Shown: one piece after another, positions 7,099-8,230 of the stretch
Layout of the letters: every line of letters starts with the position of its first letter
Position numbering within the stretch: the first letter of the stretch is position 1
Assembly: GCA_900555375.1 (NCBI GenBank)
Contig: USLC01000023.1
Span: 1-8,230, forward strand
DNA: 8,230 bases
Origin: an uncultured Eubacteriales bacterium
GTDB taxonomy: Bacteria; Bacillota; Clostridia; Monoglobales; Monoglobaceae
Direction: 5' to 3'
The notes under the pieces: model-generated
The model's database searches: none
What the model was told of the DNA's origin: nothing
What the model saw: only the letters and a program-made list of their open reading frames with translations
Translations under genes and position numbers: made by a program

Positions 7099-7747
7099 AG
7101 CTGTCATCTCCGTAATTATTGATATATAAGGAATTATCTTTTATATATTTAAGGGTAAGGTCAGGCAGCATATATCTGACAGACTGACCGTTTTTTAATC
7201 TCTTTTTTATATCTGTGGACGATATTTCCACAAGCGGCATATCTACAAGCCTTATATCCGTGCAAAATTTTTCTTTAAGCCACTGTGCCTTTTTTGTAAG
7301 CTCATCAGAAGAAAATCCGCTTCTTCTTACAACCGCAATTGAAGAAAGCTCAAATATTTGTTCGGGATTCTTCCAGCGTTCGATATAATCGAGAGAGTCA
7401 GCCCCGACAATAAAATAAAAATGCGCGTTTGAATACGTTTTATGAAGAGTTTTTAAAGTGTTGCACGTATATGTTATCGTATCGGATACGGTTTCCGCAT
7501 CGGATATTTCAAAAAGTTCGTTTCCCTCAATCGCAAGCTTTGTCATTTCAAAGCGCTGCCGCGGTGAAGCGGTATCATCGCGTTTTTTATAAAGAGTTTT
7601 GCCGTTCGGCAAGAAAATAACCCTTGATAAGTTAAGCTGCTGCGCGGCATACTCTGCAGAAAGCAAATGACCGAGATGGGGCGGATCAAACGTTCCGCCC
7701 ATTATCCCGATTAACTCTTTTTCTTTCATATCAGTATGACAAAACAT
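7082..7747 (-). CDS. nadD: Nicotinate-nucleotide adenylyltransferase NadD
   Basis: Transfers AMP from ATP to nicotinate mononucleotide to form deamido-NAD, an essential step of NAD synthesis in the cytoplasm. The protein has 221 residues. The nucleotidyltransferase signature GGTFDPPHLGH (17-27) carries the HxGH-type motif (H24, H27). VGADSL (114-119) and EISSTDIKKRL (174-184) match the NadD ATP- and nucleotide-binding loops. One oddity: the loop commonly reading PPHK after the second strand reads KTLYKK (50-55). Two starts compete. The ATG at 7747 has GAGGG 8 nt upstream and overlaps the preceding gene by 17 nt. The ATG at 7729 gives a more family-like N-terminus (MKEKELIGIMGG) but has no Shine-Dalgarno and would rely on coupling with the TGA just before it. 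The 7747 start is taken with moderate certainty; the difference is six residues. Confidence 0.96.
   Translation of the reverse strand: MFCHTDMKEKELIGIMGGTFDPPHLGHLLSAEYAAQQLNLSRVIFLPNGKTLYKKRDDTASPRQRFEMTKLAIEGNELFEISDAETVSDTITYTCNTLKTLHKTYSNAHFYFIVGADSLDYIERWKNPEQIFELSSIAVVRRSGFSSDELTKKAQWLKEKFCTDIRLVDMPLVEISSTDIKKRLKNGQSVRYMLPDLTLKYIKDNSLYINNYGDDSYDGRK
7108..7111 (-). promoter_or_regulatory. Ribosome binding site deciding the yqeK start
   Basis: GGAG on the minus strand, inside the 3' end of nadD. It lies 9 nt from the ATG at 7098 but directly touches the ATG at 7107, so the downstream start is favoured. Confidence 0.6.
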
Positions 7748-8230
7748 CCGTTATTCCCTCGGCAAACACTTTCGGCGTTCCGCCTTTAAGCTTTGTGCGG
7801 CACAATGACGCGCTGCCGTTATCAACTTTTTTAAGAATAACCGTTCCGTCATTTTTTAATCCGTACGCCGATACGCCCTCGTCAAGATTTTTAATCTTTG
7901 CCTTTTTTGTAACGGTATTGATTTTCGCTTTGCTTACACCGTCTTCCGATTCGTTATTAAAGTCTGACGCGTAAATGACATACGCACCGCTTTTATCAAA
8001 GGTAAACGCACCCATTCCGGCATTTTCGGCAAGCTTAAGCGTATTCGAGTTCGAATACGAAACAATGCTGACCGTGTTGGTCTCTGCATTATATCCGGAA
8101 GCAAATCTTACTATAGAGCCGTCCGACGATACGTTGCAGGAATATGCATCGTCTGAAATTCTCTTTTCCGAGCCGGCATAGTCGTTTATAACAGACATTG
8201 TATAAAGCGCGCCGCGCTTTGTTTCAGGGT
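7731..8230 (-). CDS. Beta-propeller (TolB/WD40-like) repeat protein, C-terminal part (5' end outside window)
   Basis: The last 165 residues of a larger protein; the frame is open to the right edge with no stop, so the true start lies outside. I do not recognise a named family. The fragment is rich in Ser, Asn, Lys and short beta strands. It shows at least three repeats of about 44-47 residues, each with a small-residue turn before a hydrophobic strand: SSDGSIVRF (34-42), DKSGAYVIYAS (78-88) and KNDGTVILKK (125-134). Each is followed by a second strand and a charged loop (for example KAKINTVTKKAKIKNL, 100-115). This is the pattern of TolB/PD40-like beta-propeller blades. No membrane segment is visible in this part; a signal peptide or anchor could be in the missing half. 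It ends in TGA at 7731, 17 nt inside the preferred nadD start, so it is probably co-transcribed with nadD. No function is inferred. Confidence 0.65.
   Translation of the reverse strand, partial: PETKRGALYTMSVINDYAGSEKRISDDAYSCNVSSDGSIVRFASGYNAETNTVSIVSYSNSNTLKLAENAGMGAFTFDKSGAYVIYASDFNNESEDGVSKAKINTVTKKAKIKNLDEGVSAYGLKNDGTVILKKVDNGSASLCRTKLKGGTPKVFAEGITDVLSY
7756..7760 (-). promoter_or_regulatory. Ribosome binding site favouring the upstream nadD start
   Basis: GAGGG on the minus strand lies 8 nt before the ATG at 7747, within the preceding coding region. The alternative ATG at 7729 has no comparable site at a usable distance. Confidence 0.5.

Noticed and set aside
8204..8220. Near-palindrome AAAGCGCG-C-CGCGCTTT
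   Set aside because: It sits inside the propeller coding frame, a one-base centre cannot form a hairpin loop, and no partner copy is seen. Probably chance.
1..8230. Search for a mobile element, CRISPR array, defence or toxin-antitoxin system
   Set aside because: No direct repeat array, transposase, integrase, phage or nuclease-like product is visible. Essentially all sequence is taken up by conserved genes and short gaps.

Overview
The window looks like chromosome from an endospore-forming member of the Firmicutes, most likely class Clostridia. Three sporulation genes (ylbJ, yqfC, yqfD) lie next to a housekeeping run of nadD, yqeK, an LCP-family gene, rsfS and leuS, which is a common clostridial order. 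Base composition is moderate, Shine-Dalgarno sites are strong, TGA is used as a stop, and two of the genes appear to start with TTG. The genus cannot be named from this sequence.

Layout. Positions 1-1001 (minus) hold the first 333 codons of a ylbJ-like membrane protein that runs off the left edge. A 131-bp divergent intergenic region follows, with a candidate sigma-E-type promoter. Then comes the plus-strand pair yqfC-yqfD (1133-2657). A perfect 13-bp inverted repeat at 2641-2670 includes the yqfD stop codon in its loop and separates yqfD from the convergent leuS; it probably terminates transcription in both directions. From 8230 down to 2677, all on the minus strand, is one tightly packed gene run: the 3' end of a beta-propeller-like gene, nadD, yqeK, an LCP gene, rsfS and leuS. 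Every gap in it is 56 nt or less, and two junctions overlap.

How the genes relate. ylbJ, yqfC and yqfD belong to families needed for normal spore formation and are typically expressed in the mother cell. The minus-strand run combines NAD synthesis (nadD), Ap4A breakdown (yqeK), attachment of anionic polymers to the cell wall (LCP), control of ribosome subunit joining (rsfS) and leucine tRNA charging (leuS). The propeller gene at the right edge overlaps nadD and so probably belongs to the same transcript; its function is unknown.

I found no RNA genes, mobile elements, CRISPR arrays, phage genes or toxin-antitoxin genes. The region is largely conserved core genome and I see no undescribed system. 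The points most worth checking are the propeller gene joined to nadD, the compact ylbJ/yqfC divergent region, and small motif changes in NadD and RsfS.
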